DNA of 44,500 nucleotides, taken from contig NC_092564.1 of the NCBI RefSeq assembly GCF_037975245.1, positions 26,531,484 through 26,575,983 of the forward strand, written 5' to 3'. The notes below the pieces were generated by a model. That model saw only the letters and a list, made by a program, of their open reading frames with translations, was not told the origin of the DNA and did not search any database. The DNA is from Apostichopus japonicus. Its lineage: Eukaryota; Echinodermata; Holothuroidea; Aspidochirotida; Stichopodidae. A program made the translations under genes and the position numbers. Positions 42,601 to 44,500 of this stretch are shown one piece after another; position 1 is the stretch's first letter; every line of letters begins with the position of its first letter.

Positions 42601-44455
42601 TGTGTTTGTGTGTTACACCTAGCTTGTAAACAGGTTCTCTATATGTTTTATGCATGTCACTGATAGTAGTTTGATAGCCAGTGGGCCCTATGGCTTTTAG
42701 TAATACTGTCATACATCTTTGTTTCCTTTCTTATTCCTTCATGATGGTGTGTGTATGTTACACCTAGCTTGAAAAAAGGATGTCTCAGCAACTATATGTT
42801 GGATTCATGTCACTGAGAGCCAATGGGCCCTATTGCATTTAGTAATACTGTCATACATGTTAATGAGTGGGCGGGGCAGCTTCATCTTTGTTTCCTTTCT
42901 GATTCAGCTTGTTAATTTTTAGTCGCATCTTGGGAAGCATCAGAACCATTATTGTCTTCATTGTCTGGTTCTTTGTTCTGTATTTTCCTTGACAGAATCA
43001 AGTTGTGAGATTAACAGATGTCTCCATGGAGGAACGTGTCACCTTGATGAAGAGGGTGCATCGTGTCGGTAAGTAGAACACTATCACTTAAGCAAGTTCA
43101 GAAAATTTGTATTTTACTCAGGATAGATTCATTATAGAATACTTCACTTGTTAAGCATTTTGTCCAGTTTTACAGATCTATAAATGTGTAAGTCATATGA
43201 TGACATGAGTGTTGGAAAGAGATAAGGGTTAGATCACATAGAAATAAGAATAGCTTTATTTTACGTGCTGCTATATTTATTTACAAAATGGTAGTCTGGA
43301 TAATTTATTGTAGACAGCTGCATTTGTACGTTTTGTATATACATATATATAGTTTGTTTTGTTTTTGTACAATAACATTTTGAATAATTTTTCTCTTATT
43401 ACGTACTCACTTTTGATGTCCTGTTTATAAATATTTATATTTATACTGGAAATAAATCAATGAAATGAGAAAGCAGCAGAAATGTGTGGTAAACTAGTCC
43501 CAAATGATGACCTGAGTGTCATTCAACCACCACCCCAATTGGTTGGTCAATTTCTCTGCATATTCATAATATTCAAGATCATATCTATTTATCAATTACA
43601 TCATCAACAGCCAAAGAACTGACAGGAAAATTATAAACAAAATTTAACAGTAACAGAGAAATCTTGGGAAAGAGTTGCATTGGAACCTTAGTCCTGTAGT
43701 CAAATGGTTCTAAGCTTAGCCCAAACTTTCTTCCTTCAAACAAGAACTGTAACAAGAACTTTGCTTTTGTCTTCCATTGTTGTAGGTGCCGTCCTTTGTT
43801 TAGTGGAGACTTTTGTCAATTTCCAGTGGGTATGTATAGCTGCAGCATTATCTTACTGAATAATATGTAGTATTTTATTTTTTCAAATATTTGCAAACTG
43901 CAGTTTGATAAAGAAGTAATCATTCCAAATGTTTGGGGAACTGTGTTTGATGTTGATACTTAGATAATATATATAATAACTGTCATCATTTAACTTTGAT
44001 GTGACTATAACCTAACACATTAAATGAATGAATATAAGGATAGCCTCAGGTTACAAAACGTCATTTATCACTTATAGGGTGCCAAATCTCTCTTGATAAA
44101 GAAGGAGGCATTACTTTTGTGTATTTTGCTTTCATCTTGCATGCACTTTCAGATGATGTTTCAATCATCTAATTGCTGGTACACAGATATCAGTAATAAT
44201 ATTTCATGAATTTAAGGTTTGAAAAGTATTTGGAGGGGATAAAACGAAAATAAAGAAGTTCTCTGTCACAATCTGCTTTAATGGTTTTCTCACATTTGGT
44301 TTTGGTTTGCACTTCTTGTAGCATACAAGACCATGAGAGGAACTCTGTTAGTCCTGAAAGTGAACAACTCCATGCCCTTAGCAGCTTATCGGACCAAACT
44401 CAGGGATAAAGACTCCTTGTTTTTCTTGCAGTATCAACATCACCTGTGCAGTGTG
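6591..44455 (+). CDS. Large secreted/mucin-like gene, 38 exons, 3' partial
   Basis: I joined 38 exons by hand. Each has an AG acceptor and a GT donor, and the frame stays open over 5727 nt (1909 residues). The ATG at 6591 follows an in-frame TGA at 6549 and opens a hydrophobic signal peptide. Domains by residue: signal peptide 1-22, LDLa about 45-127, Sushi 128-249, EGF 250-330, NIDO about 331-580, AMOP about 581-756, beta-sandwich-like region 757-860, EGF hinge 855-941, EGF array 942-1614, SEA-like 1615-1730, EGF-like 1731-1864, second SEA-like from 1865. NIDO plus AMOP is typical of MUC4, Mesh and coral mucin-like proteins, which are cell-surface or matrix proteins. No von Willebrand D domain follows AMOP and no Ser/Thr-rich mucin tract is seen. 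No transmembrane segment lies in the window, so secreted versus membrane-anchored is undecided. The name is a family-level inference; the exon chain itself is well supported. Confidence 0.88.
6658..8298 (+). other. Intron 1
   Basis: Contains C runs near 6946 and 7497 and another near 7983, with CA-rich and CT-rich flanks. No exon or element was recognised. Confidence 0.7.
8299..8490 (+). CDS. Exon 2: acidic linker and LDLa repeat 1
   Basis: Residues 23-86. A short Ser/Asp-rich linker is followed by a six-cysteine LDL-receptor class A module ending in the calcium-site signature [12 protein letters not shown]. The acceptor is aatattag, the donor gtaaga, with phase 1 at both ends. LDLa repeats bind calcium and often protein ligands. 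Confidence 0.9.
8491..9498 (+). other. Intron 2
   Basis: C run at about 8523 and a G run at about 8883. A short hairpin-like GC segment (gaagcccttcgggccttc) sits at about 9325. No coding signal beyond chance ORFs. Confidence 0.65.
9499..9621 (+). CDS. Exon 3: LDLa repeat 2
   Basis: Residues 87-127, a single complete LDLa module with six cysteines and the signature [13 protein letters not shown]. The acceptor is tttatttcag and the donor gtaaga. The exon is symmetric (phase 1-1, 123 nt). Confidence 0.92.
9671..9750 (-). repeat. Possible tRNA-derived SINE head
   Basis: On the minus strand a segment with 'tggtagactgaac' (A-box-like) is followed about 57 bases later by 'gatcgagtcc' (B-box-like). 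The spacing is long for a normal tRNA and no clear stems close. Treat as weak. Confidence 0.2.
10239..10265. repeat. Perfect 11-bp inverted repeat
   Basis: GGTCTAACGTT and its exact complement AACGTTAGACC are separated by AGAGG. It could be a hairpin or a transposon end; no partner end was found. Confidence 0.85.
12402..12596 (+). CDS. Exon 4: Sushi/CCP module 1
   Basis: Residues 128-192. Four cysteines and the conserved Trp after the third cysteine ([13 protein letters not shown]) fit a Sushi (complement control protein) module, although the spacing in the middle is loose. The acceptor is cacattccag, the donor gtaagt, phase 1-1. Confidence 0.85.
12597..13703 (+). other. Intron 4
   Basis: Contains an (ATT)n tract (12878-12919) and a G run near 13555. 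Nothing else recognised. Confidence 0.65.
12878..12919. repeat. (ATT)n microsatellite
   Basis: About fourteen ATT units with one GATT interruption near the middle. Confidence 0.92.
13704..13874 (+). CDS. Exon 5: Sushi/CCP module 2
   Basis: Residues 193-249. This is a textbook Sushi module: opening [11 protein letters not shown], central YTCSPGYRL, then [13 protein letters not shown]. The acceptor is ttatcctag, the donor gtgaga, phase 1-1, and one module fills one exon. Confidence 0.93.
14176..14295 (+). CDS. Exon 6: calcium-binding EGF
   Basis: Residues 250-289. It begins DINEC, the calcium-binding EGF signature, and has six cysteines with [15 protein letters not shown] at its end. The acceptor is tctttaag, the donor gtgagt, phase 1-1. 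Confidence 0.93.
14296..15517 (+). other. Intron 6
   Basis: Carries one copy of the dispersed repeat described at 14597. Otherwise AT-rich with no exon recognised. Confidence 0.65.
14597..14695 (+). repeat. Dispersed repeat, copy 1
   Basis: The block from 'gctatacacaagtgcaaa' to 'aaaactgc' matches 23137-23222 with small gaps (shared phrases: 'agtgcaaa', 'atagcagt', 'tacaca', 'gagacaaa/gagatcaaa'). It is likely an old mobile-element relic. Confidence 0.65.
15518..15640 (+). CDS. Exon 7: calcium-binding EGF
   Basis: Residues 290-330. It opens NINEC and contains [12 protein letters not shown], which fits the Asp/Asn hydroxylation consensus Cx[DN]xxxx[FY]xCxC. The acceptor is ctctttcag and the donor gtaact. 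It is the last module before NIDO. Confidence 0.93.
15641..16180 (+). other. Intron 7
   Basis: A short GGA/GGT-rich stretch at 15675-15705; nothing else seen. Confidence 0.6.
16181..16338 (+). CDS. Exon 8: NIDO domain, part 1
   Basis: Residues 331-383. [15 protein letters not shown] matches the LPYG...GD start of NIDO (nidogen-like) domains and [14 protein letters not shown] matches the PF.F.G..Y..LY block. The acceptor is gtttatag. The donor gtgagt leaves phase 0, so NIDO internal introns differ from the phase-1 introns elsewhere. Confidence 0.88.
16385..16860 (+). repeat. Tandem duplication of about 236 bp in intron 8
   Basis: 'aaattgtcttgcttta' occurs at 16411 and 16647, and 'gatctttttga' with 'ttgattcctgg' recur in the same order. 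A third partial start (tatcctaatgtatcc) follows near 16848. Intron 8 (16339-17188) holds nothing else I recognise. Confidence 0.85.
17189..17353 (+). CDS. Exon 9: NIDO domain, part 2
   Basis: Residues 384-438. [10 protein letters not shown] matches the NIDO 'TNGVVSF' strand and [12 protein letters not shown] the 'IAPFWADVD' strand, ending KIFYQ where NIDO has 'VYYR'. The acceptor is catgtcag, the donor gtgagt, phase 0-0. Confidence 0.88.
17354..17832 (+). other. Intron 9
   Basis: A C/T-rich stretch at about 17691-17755 precedes the acceptor. Nothing else seen. Confidence 0.6.
17833..18024 (+). CDS. Exon 10: NIDO domain, part 3 (insert-like)
   Basis: Residues 439-502. It sits between the FWEN block and the NTYQ block of NIDO and begins VHKIPPGAQ. 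It is Lys/Ser-rich and contains [14 protein letters not shown]. The match to NIDO is weak, but frame, position and splice sites (ttttttag, gtaagc) make it a solid exon. No separate domain was recognised. Confidence 0.8.
18025..18862 (+). other. Intron 10
   Basis: C runs near 18356 and 18537. Nothing else seen. Confidence 0.6.
18863..19098 (+). CDS. Exon 11: NIDO domain, C-terminal part
   Basis: Residues 503-580. [20 protein letters not shown] is the classic NIDO 'NTFQ.VL.TDG..SF..F.Y' core. [10 protein letters not shown] follows, matching the 'AGF..G' segment, and the NVG/GR end leads into AMOP. The acceptor is tttcttacag. The donor gtaatg leaves phase 2. Confidence 0.9.
19099..19948 (+). 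other. Intron 11
   Basis: G-rich early part (19131-19190) and a C-rich part near 19595. Nothing else seen. Confidence 0.6.
19949..20160 (+). CDS. Exon 12: AMOP domain, part 1
   Basis: Residues 581-651. Read in phase 2 from exon 11, it gives [15 protein letters not shown], then [18 protein letters not shown], the AMOP 'LPPCPCT..QA..D.RF' signature. I chose the GT donor at 20161 (gtaaat). A GC donor at 20146 (gcaagc) would also keep frame and drop five residues. AMOP occurs in MUC4, Mesh and SUSD2 and is linked to adhesion. Confidence 0.85.
20721..21100 (+). repeat. Diverged tandem duplication of about 217 bp in intron 12
   Basis: Phrases repeat in order: 'tttttctgaggtag' (20741) and 'ttttcctgaggtag' (20959); 'tgtataatgagaggt' and 'tgtataatgggaggt'; 'ctggttg'; 'gtttgcattcg' and 'gtttgcaattcg'. 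The rest of intron 12 (20161-21541) shows nothing recognised. Confidence 0.75.
21542..21736 (+). CDS. Exon 13: AMOP domain, part 2
   Basis: Residues 652-716. [19 protein letters not shown] parallels the AMOP 'GAGQQCCY' segment, but the second of the paired cysteines is Val. A predicted N-glycosylation site (NRT) lies near the start. The acceptor is attcccacag, the donor gtaact, phase 1-1. Confidence 0.85.
21737..22625 (+). other. Intron 13
   Basis: AT-rich. No exon, repeat or element recognised. Confidence 0.6.
22626..22745 (+). CDS. Exon 14: AMOP domain, C-terminal end
   Basis: Residues 717-756. [18 protein letters not shown] followed by YYMMHRPP and CDGYQSPT is the conserved AMOP tail seen in MUC4-type proteins. 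In those a GDPH von Willebrand D domain starts right after this point; here it does not. The acceptor is cttgtag, the donor gtatgg, phase 1-1. Confidence 0.88.
22746..23393 (+). other. Intron 14, between AMOP and the beta-sandwich region
   Basis: This is where a von Willebrand D domain would be expected. I searched by eye for a GDPH-type exon and saw none. It contains the second copy of the dispersed repeat. Confidence 0.65.
23137..23222 (+). repeat. Dispersed repeat, copy 2
   Basis: Matches 14597-14695 in the same orientation with several substitutions and gaps. Confidence 0.65.
23394..23588 (+). CDS. Exon 15: beta-sandwich-like (cadherin/Ig-like) region, part 1
   Basis: Residues 757-821. 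ASPPSITKM...[28 protein letters not shown] is written like the 'VxVGxxxxxxxxAxDPDGDxVTFSL' strands of Ig-like or cadherin-like repeats downstream of VWD in mucin-like proteins. The family assignment is tentative. Splice sites cttacag and gtgagt, phase 1-1. Confidence 0.82.
23858..24036 (+). CDS. Exon 16: beta-sandwich-like region part 2 and start of EGF
   Basis: Residues 822-881. GVLTLKP...[14 protein letters not shown] completes the sandwich, and [13 protein letters not shown] opens an EGF hinge that is finished in exon 17. The acceptor is attttcag. The donor gtgagt leaves phase 0 inside the EGF. Confidence 0.85.
24037..24661 (+). other. Intron 16
   Basis: Chance ORFs only. No domain or repeat recognised. 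Confidence 0.6.
24662..24842 (+). CDS. Exon 17: end of hinge EGF and a second EGF-like module
   Basis: Residues 882-941. [13 protein letters not shown] closes the hinge EGF in frame from exon 16. [15 protein letters not shown] with [14 protein letters not shown] forms a second EGF-like module with C-x-x-C in place of C-x-C. The acceptor (acaaag) has a weak pyrimidine tract, so the exact start is the least certain among the exons, although EGF continuity supports it. The donor is gtgaga. Confidence 0.82.
24843..25382 (+). other. Intron 17
   Basis: AT-rich; nothing recognised. Confidence 0.6.
25383..25511 (+). CDS. Exon 18: calcium-binding EGF
   Basis: Residues 942-984. DRDEC opening, [20 protein letters not shown] and [10 protein letters not shown], a cEGF-like form as in fibulin and LDL-receptor proteins. 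The acceptor is attcattag, the donor gtaagg, phase 1-1. Confidence 0.92.
25512..26454 (+). other. Intron 18
   Basis: AT-rich; nothing recognised. Confidence 0.6.
26455..26577 (+). CDS. Exon 19: calcium-binding EGF
   Basis: Residues 985-1025. It opens DINEC and continues [18 protein letters not shown], with the hydroxylation-type consensus. The acceptor is tttttctag, the donor gtaggt, phase 1-1. Confidence 0.93.
26805..26921 (+). CDS. Exon 20: calcium-binding EGF
   Basis: Residues 1026-1064. DVDEC opening, then [15 protein letters not shown] and GDGHTC. The acceptor is attttgtag, the donor gtaagt. It is the shortest EGF exon (117 nt). Confidence 0.93.
26922..27588 (+). other. Intron 20
   Basis: C/T-rich stretches at about 27020-27085 and 27298-27350. 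Nothing else seen. Confidence 0.6.
27589..27840 (+). CDS. Exon 21: two calcium-binding EGFs in one exon
   Basis: Residues 1065-1148. The modules start DLNEC and NVDEC with no intron between them. Each has six cysteines and a Cx[DN]xxxx[FY]xCxC block ([24 protein letters not shown]). The acceptor is gttttctag and the donor gtaagt. Confidence 0.93.
28018..28047 (+). other. G-run cluster, possible G-quadruplex (intron 21)
   Basis: An eight-G run, GGG and a six-G run separated by single T bases can supply four G tracts with one-base loops. Intron 21 (27841-28261) holds nothing else recognised. Confidence 0.5.
28262..28384 (+). CDS. Exon 22: EGF with altered calcium motif
   Basis: Residues 1149-1189. 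It opens DRLEC, so the middle calcium-site acid is Leu. [17 protein letters not shown] follows. The acceptor is atctgtacag, the donor gtacgt, phase 1-1. Confidence 0.9.
28385..28820 (+). other. Intron 22
   Basis: AT-rich; nothing recognised. Confidence 0.6.
28821..28946 (+). CDS. Exon 23: calcium-binding EGF
   Basis: Residues 1190-1231. DINEC opening, [19 protein letters not shown]. The acceptor is gtctttaag, the donor gtgaga, phase 1-1. Confidence 0.92.
29235..29360 (+). CDS. Exon 24: divergent EGF-like module
   Basis: Residues 1232-1273. Six cysteines with the CSC core ([21 protein letters not shown]) keep an EGF outline, but the D/N-x-D/N-E-C motif and the aromatic-Gly signature are gone and a basic stretch (NPYNKRC) is present. 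The acceptor is ttccttcag, the donor gtgagt. Confidence 0.85.
29361..30229 (+). other. Intron 24
   Basis: Ends with a (TC)n tract (30193-30206) and a (GTT)n tract (30212-30226) that together form the polypyrimidine region of the exon 25 acceptor. Confidence 0.65.
30230..30370 (+). CDS. Exon 25: calcium-binding EGF
   Basis: Residues 1274-1320. DINEC opening, [16 protein letters not shown], and an extended last loop ([12 protein letters not shown]). The acceptor follows a GTT repeat (gttgttcag) and the donor is gtaatt. Confidence 0.92.
30371..31503 (+). other. Intron 25
   Basis: AT-rich; nothing recognised. Confidence 0.6.
31504..31623 (+). CDS. Exon 26: EGF
   Basis: Residues 1321-1360. DEIEC opening, [20 protein letters not shown]. 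The acceptor is ccttacag, the donor gtaaat, phase 1-1. Confidence 0.92.
31624..33064 (+). other. Intron 26
   Basis: A G/T-rich patch near 32156-32180. No exon or element recognised over 1.4 kb. Confidence 0.6.
33065..33190 (+). CDS. Exon 27: calcium-binding EGF
   Basis: Residues 1361-1402. DFDEC opening, [21 protein letters not shown]. The acceptor is ctctcttag, the donor gtaacc, phase 1-1. Confidence 0.92.
33585..33612 (+). other. G-run cluster, possible G-quadruplex (intron 27)
   Basis: Runs of eight, four and six G separated by short loops, preceded by a T-rich tract. Intron 27 (33191-33865) shows nothing else recognised. Confidence 0.45.
33866..34126 (+). CDS. Exon 28: two calcium-binding EGFs in one exon
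   Basis: Residues 1403-1489. DVDEC and DVNEC modules with a short His/Gly insert ([12 protein letters not shown]) at the end of the first. Like exon 21 it carries two modules without an intron. The acceptor is gttgacag, the donor gttggt (weaker +3 to +6). It lies just upstream of the 38-bp minisatellite intron. Confidence 0.92.
34325..35990. repeat. 38-bp minisatellite, about 44 copies, in intron 28
   Basis: The unit reads TTAGATTGGTGAATGCAGAA followed by TTATTTCCCTGTGACTGG. Consecutive units start at 34325 and 34363 and the period holds to about 35990, with substitutions (attt/aatt, ccc/cat, gtcc) and a few short-indel units near 35255-35370. The array fills most of intron 28 (34127-36054). 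Since 38 is not a multiple of three and each unit carries TAG and TGA, it is not coding. Confidence 0.97.
36055..36177 (+). CDS. Exon 29: calcium-binding EGF
   Basis: Residues 1490-1530. DINEC opening, [17 protein letters not shown]. The acceptor is tttttacag with a strong pyrimidine tract, the donor gtaagt. It is easily missed because it lacks a convenient ATG. Confidence 0.92.
36178..37290 (+). other. Intron 29
   Basis: AT-rich; chance ORF at 36494-36730 only. Nothing recognised. Confidence 0.6.
37291..37413 (+). CDS. Exon 30: calcium-binding EGF
   Basis: Residues 1531-1571. NIDEC opening, [20 protein letters not shown]. The acceptor is aacctacag, the donor gtatga, phase 1-1. It contains no long ATG-initiated ORF. 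Confidence 0.92.
37901..38143 (-). mobile_element. tRNA-derived SINE in intron 30
   Basis: Read on the minus strand from 38143, a tRNA-like head starts GGGAGTG, has an A box TAGCTCAGTGG (38135-38125) and a B box AGTTCGAGTCA (38091-38081), and closes with CACTCC, which can pair with the start. A body of about 160 bp follows, ending near 37921 with a 'gcaggaggatc' end, then an AT-rich ATACATACATAT tail. The octamer cctgtttg flanks it at 37893-37900 and 38142-38149 as a likely target-site duplication. SINEs move by LINE enzymes in trans. Head and duplication are seen directly; the SINE family is unknown to me. Confidence 0.82.
38081..38143 (-). promoter_or_regulatory. Internal RNA polymerase III promoter (A and B boxes) of the SINE
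   Basis: The A box matches TRGCNNAGNGG and the B box is close to GGTTCGANTCC, with about 44 bp between their starts, as in tRNA genes. Divergence from a folding tRNA argues against a functional tRNA. Confidence 0.65.
38343..38471 (+). CDS. Exon 31: calcium-binding EGF, last of the array
   Basis: Residues 1572-1614. DVNEC opening, [18 protein letters not shown], where Leu replaces the usual aromatic residue. The acceptor is attttcag, the donor gtaagt. Confidence 0.9.
38472..38998 (+). other. Intron 31
   Basis: C run near 38687; nothing else recognised. Confidence 0.6.
38999..39111 (+). CDS. Exon 32: SEA-like domain, first half
   Basis: Residues 1615-1652. [12 protein letters not shown] opens like the first beta strand of SEA domains, followed by a helix with [11 protein letters not shown] containing one N-glycosylation sequon. 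The acceptor is ttcctacag; the donor gtaagt leaves phase 0. Exon 38 has the same phase pattern. Confidence 0.8.
39112..40311 (+). other. Intron 32
   Basis: Base composition is less AT-rich than neighbours and the text (several TAGCC/CTAGG phrases, an AGGCTA/TAGCCT inverted repeat at about 39731-39747) differs from other introns, suggesting inserted DNA. It contains the nested ORF at 39904. Confidence 0.5.
39904..40092 (+). other. Nested 62-codon ORF, unknown
   Basis: ATG at 39904, TAA stop after 62 codons. The product has balanced, protein-like composition (begins [18 protein letters not shown], ends HDSDDVIL) with hydrophobic and charged residues alternating. I do not recognise it. It could be a fragment of a transposon gene or retrocopy, or chance. 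Confidence 0.3.
40312..40546 (+). CDS. Exon 33: SEA-like domain, second half
   Basis: Residues 1653-1730. The order of strands and helices is SEA-like: an ILAAFK helix end, IIGVWSQE strand, FALSFRLDL strand, [10 protein letters not shown] helix and a final VKVTEP strand. The autoproteolysis motif GSVVV is not present. The acceptor is atgtaacag, the donor gtaagt. The SEA assignment rests on pattern only. Confidence 0.8.
40547..41149 (+). other. Intron 33
   Basis: AT-rich with A runs; nothing recognised. Confidence 0.6.
41150..41284 (+). CDS. Exon 34: C-x-x-C type EGF-like module
   Basis: Residues 1731-1775. Six cysteines with [10 protein letters not shown], then [12 protein letters not shown]. 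The usual C-x-C is C-x-x-C. It is a close relative of the exon 35 module. One NFT sequon. The acceptor is aaattacag, the donor gtattt. Confidence 0.85.
41285..42118 (+). other. Intron 34
   Basis: Chance ORF 41672-42037; nothing recognised. Confidence 0.6.
42119..42268 (+). CDS. Exon 35: C-x-x-C type EGF-like module, paralogue of exon 34
   Basis: Residues 1776-1825. [10 protein letters not shown] and [15 protein letters not shown] line up with the exon 34 block, implying a local duplication. It has an acidic tail before the last cysteine. The acceptor is tcaaatag, the donor gtaagt, phase 1-1. Confidence 0.87.
42301..42440 (+). repeat. (ATGTC)n-type microsatellite with duplicated flank
   Basis: ATGTC and ATC units fill 42318-42420. 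The phrase CCGTTACATCTGTGTC occurs at both edges, 42303-42318 and 42423-42438, 120 bp apart. Confidence 0.88.
42561..42905 (+). repeat. Tandem duplication of about 145 bp in intron 35
   Basis: 'catgatggt', 'gttacacctagcttg' (42612 and 42757), 'tgggccctat', 'ttagtaatactgtcatacat' and 'catctttgtttcctttct' recur in the same order. Confidence 0.85.
42996..43068 (+). CDS. Exon 36: EGF, first half
   Basis: Residues 1826-1849. [20 protein letters not shown] is the opening of a non-calcium EGF of Notch type. The acceptor is ccttgacag. The donor gtaagt splits an Arg codon (phase 2), a phase used only here and at exon 11. Confidence 0.85.
43069..43785 (+). other. Intron 36
   Basis: AT-rich; nothing recognised. 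Confidence 0.6.
43786..43829 (+). CDS. Exon 37: EGF, second half (44-nt exon)
   Basis: Residues 1850-1864. [11 protein letters not shown] completes the EGF begun in exon 36. The acceptor is gttgtag and the donor gtatgt. The exon is very short but it restores phase 1 and supplies the missing cysteines, so I accept it. Confidence 0.8.
43830..44321 (+). other. Intron 37
   Basis: AT-rich; nothing recognised. Confidence 0.6.
44322..44455 (+). CDS. Exon 38: start of a second SEA-like domain; gene continues past the window
   Basis: Residues 1865-1909. [13 protein letters not shown] then [13 protein letters not shown] resembles the start of exon 32 (strand then helix), and the donor gtgggt at 44456 leaves phase 0, as exon 32 does. 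If unspliced, the frame meets TAA 33 codons or fewer later, near the window end, so splicing is the better reading. Confidence 0.7.
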
Positions 44456-44500
44456 GTGGGTAGTTCCTCTCTTAATTGTTTTTTTTTTAAATCTTAATTG

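Overview
The window looks like genomic DNA from a metazoan. It is AT-rich and intron-dense, with short exons bounded by GT/AG signals. The domain set (LDLa, Sushi, calcium-binding EGF, NIDO, AMOP, SEA) is that of animal extracellular or mucin-like proteins. The tRNA-derived SINE, the frequent C or G homopolymer runs and the gene architecture fit a marine invertebrate deuterostome, perhaps an echinoderm. That placement is inference and was not tested.

Layout: positions 1-6420 hold no gene I can support. They contain several degenerate tandem-repeat fields (about 821-1260, 2471-2660 and 2762-3140), simple repeats and a doubtful exon end at the left edge. From 6591 to the right edge there is one large plus-strand gene. 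I traced 38 coding exons, every junction keeps frame, and the joined coding sequence is 5727 nt (1909 residues). The gene runs off the right edge, so its C-terminus is missing.

Predicted protein, in order: signal peptide; two LDL-receptor class A repeats; two Sushi/CCP modules; two calcium-binding-type EGF modules; a NIDO domain (exons 8-11); an AMOP domain (exons 12-14); a beta-sandwich-like (cadherin/Ig-like) region (exons 15-16); an EGF hinge (exons 16-17); sixteen EGF modules, most with the D/N-x-D/N-E-C calcium motif (exons 18-31); a SEA-like domain (exons 32-33); two unusual C-x-x-C EGF-like modules (exons 34-35); a split EGF (exons 36-37); and the first half of a second SEA-like domain (exon 38). 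The NIDO-AMOP core places it near MUC4, Mesh and coral mucin-like proteins, but the von Willebrand D domain expected after AMOP is absent. The likely role is as a secreted or membrane-tethered matrix or epithelial surface protein.

The introns hold the most unusual DNA: a 38-bp minisatellite of about 44 copies (34325-35990), a complete-looking minus-strand tRNA-derived SINE with a target-site duplication (about 37901-38143), several local tandem duplications, a dispersed repeat pair, a perfect inverted repeat and one protein-like 62-codon ORF nested in intron 32. I saw no rRNA, CRISPR or functional tRNA gene.
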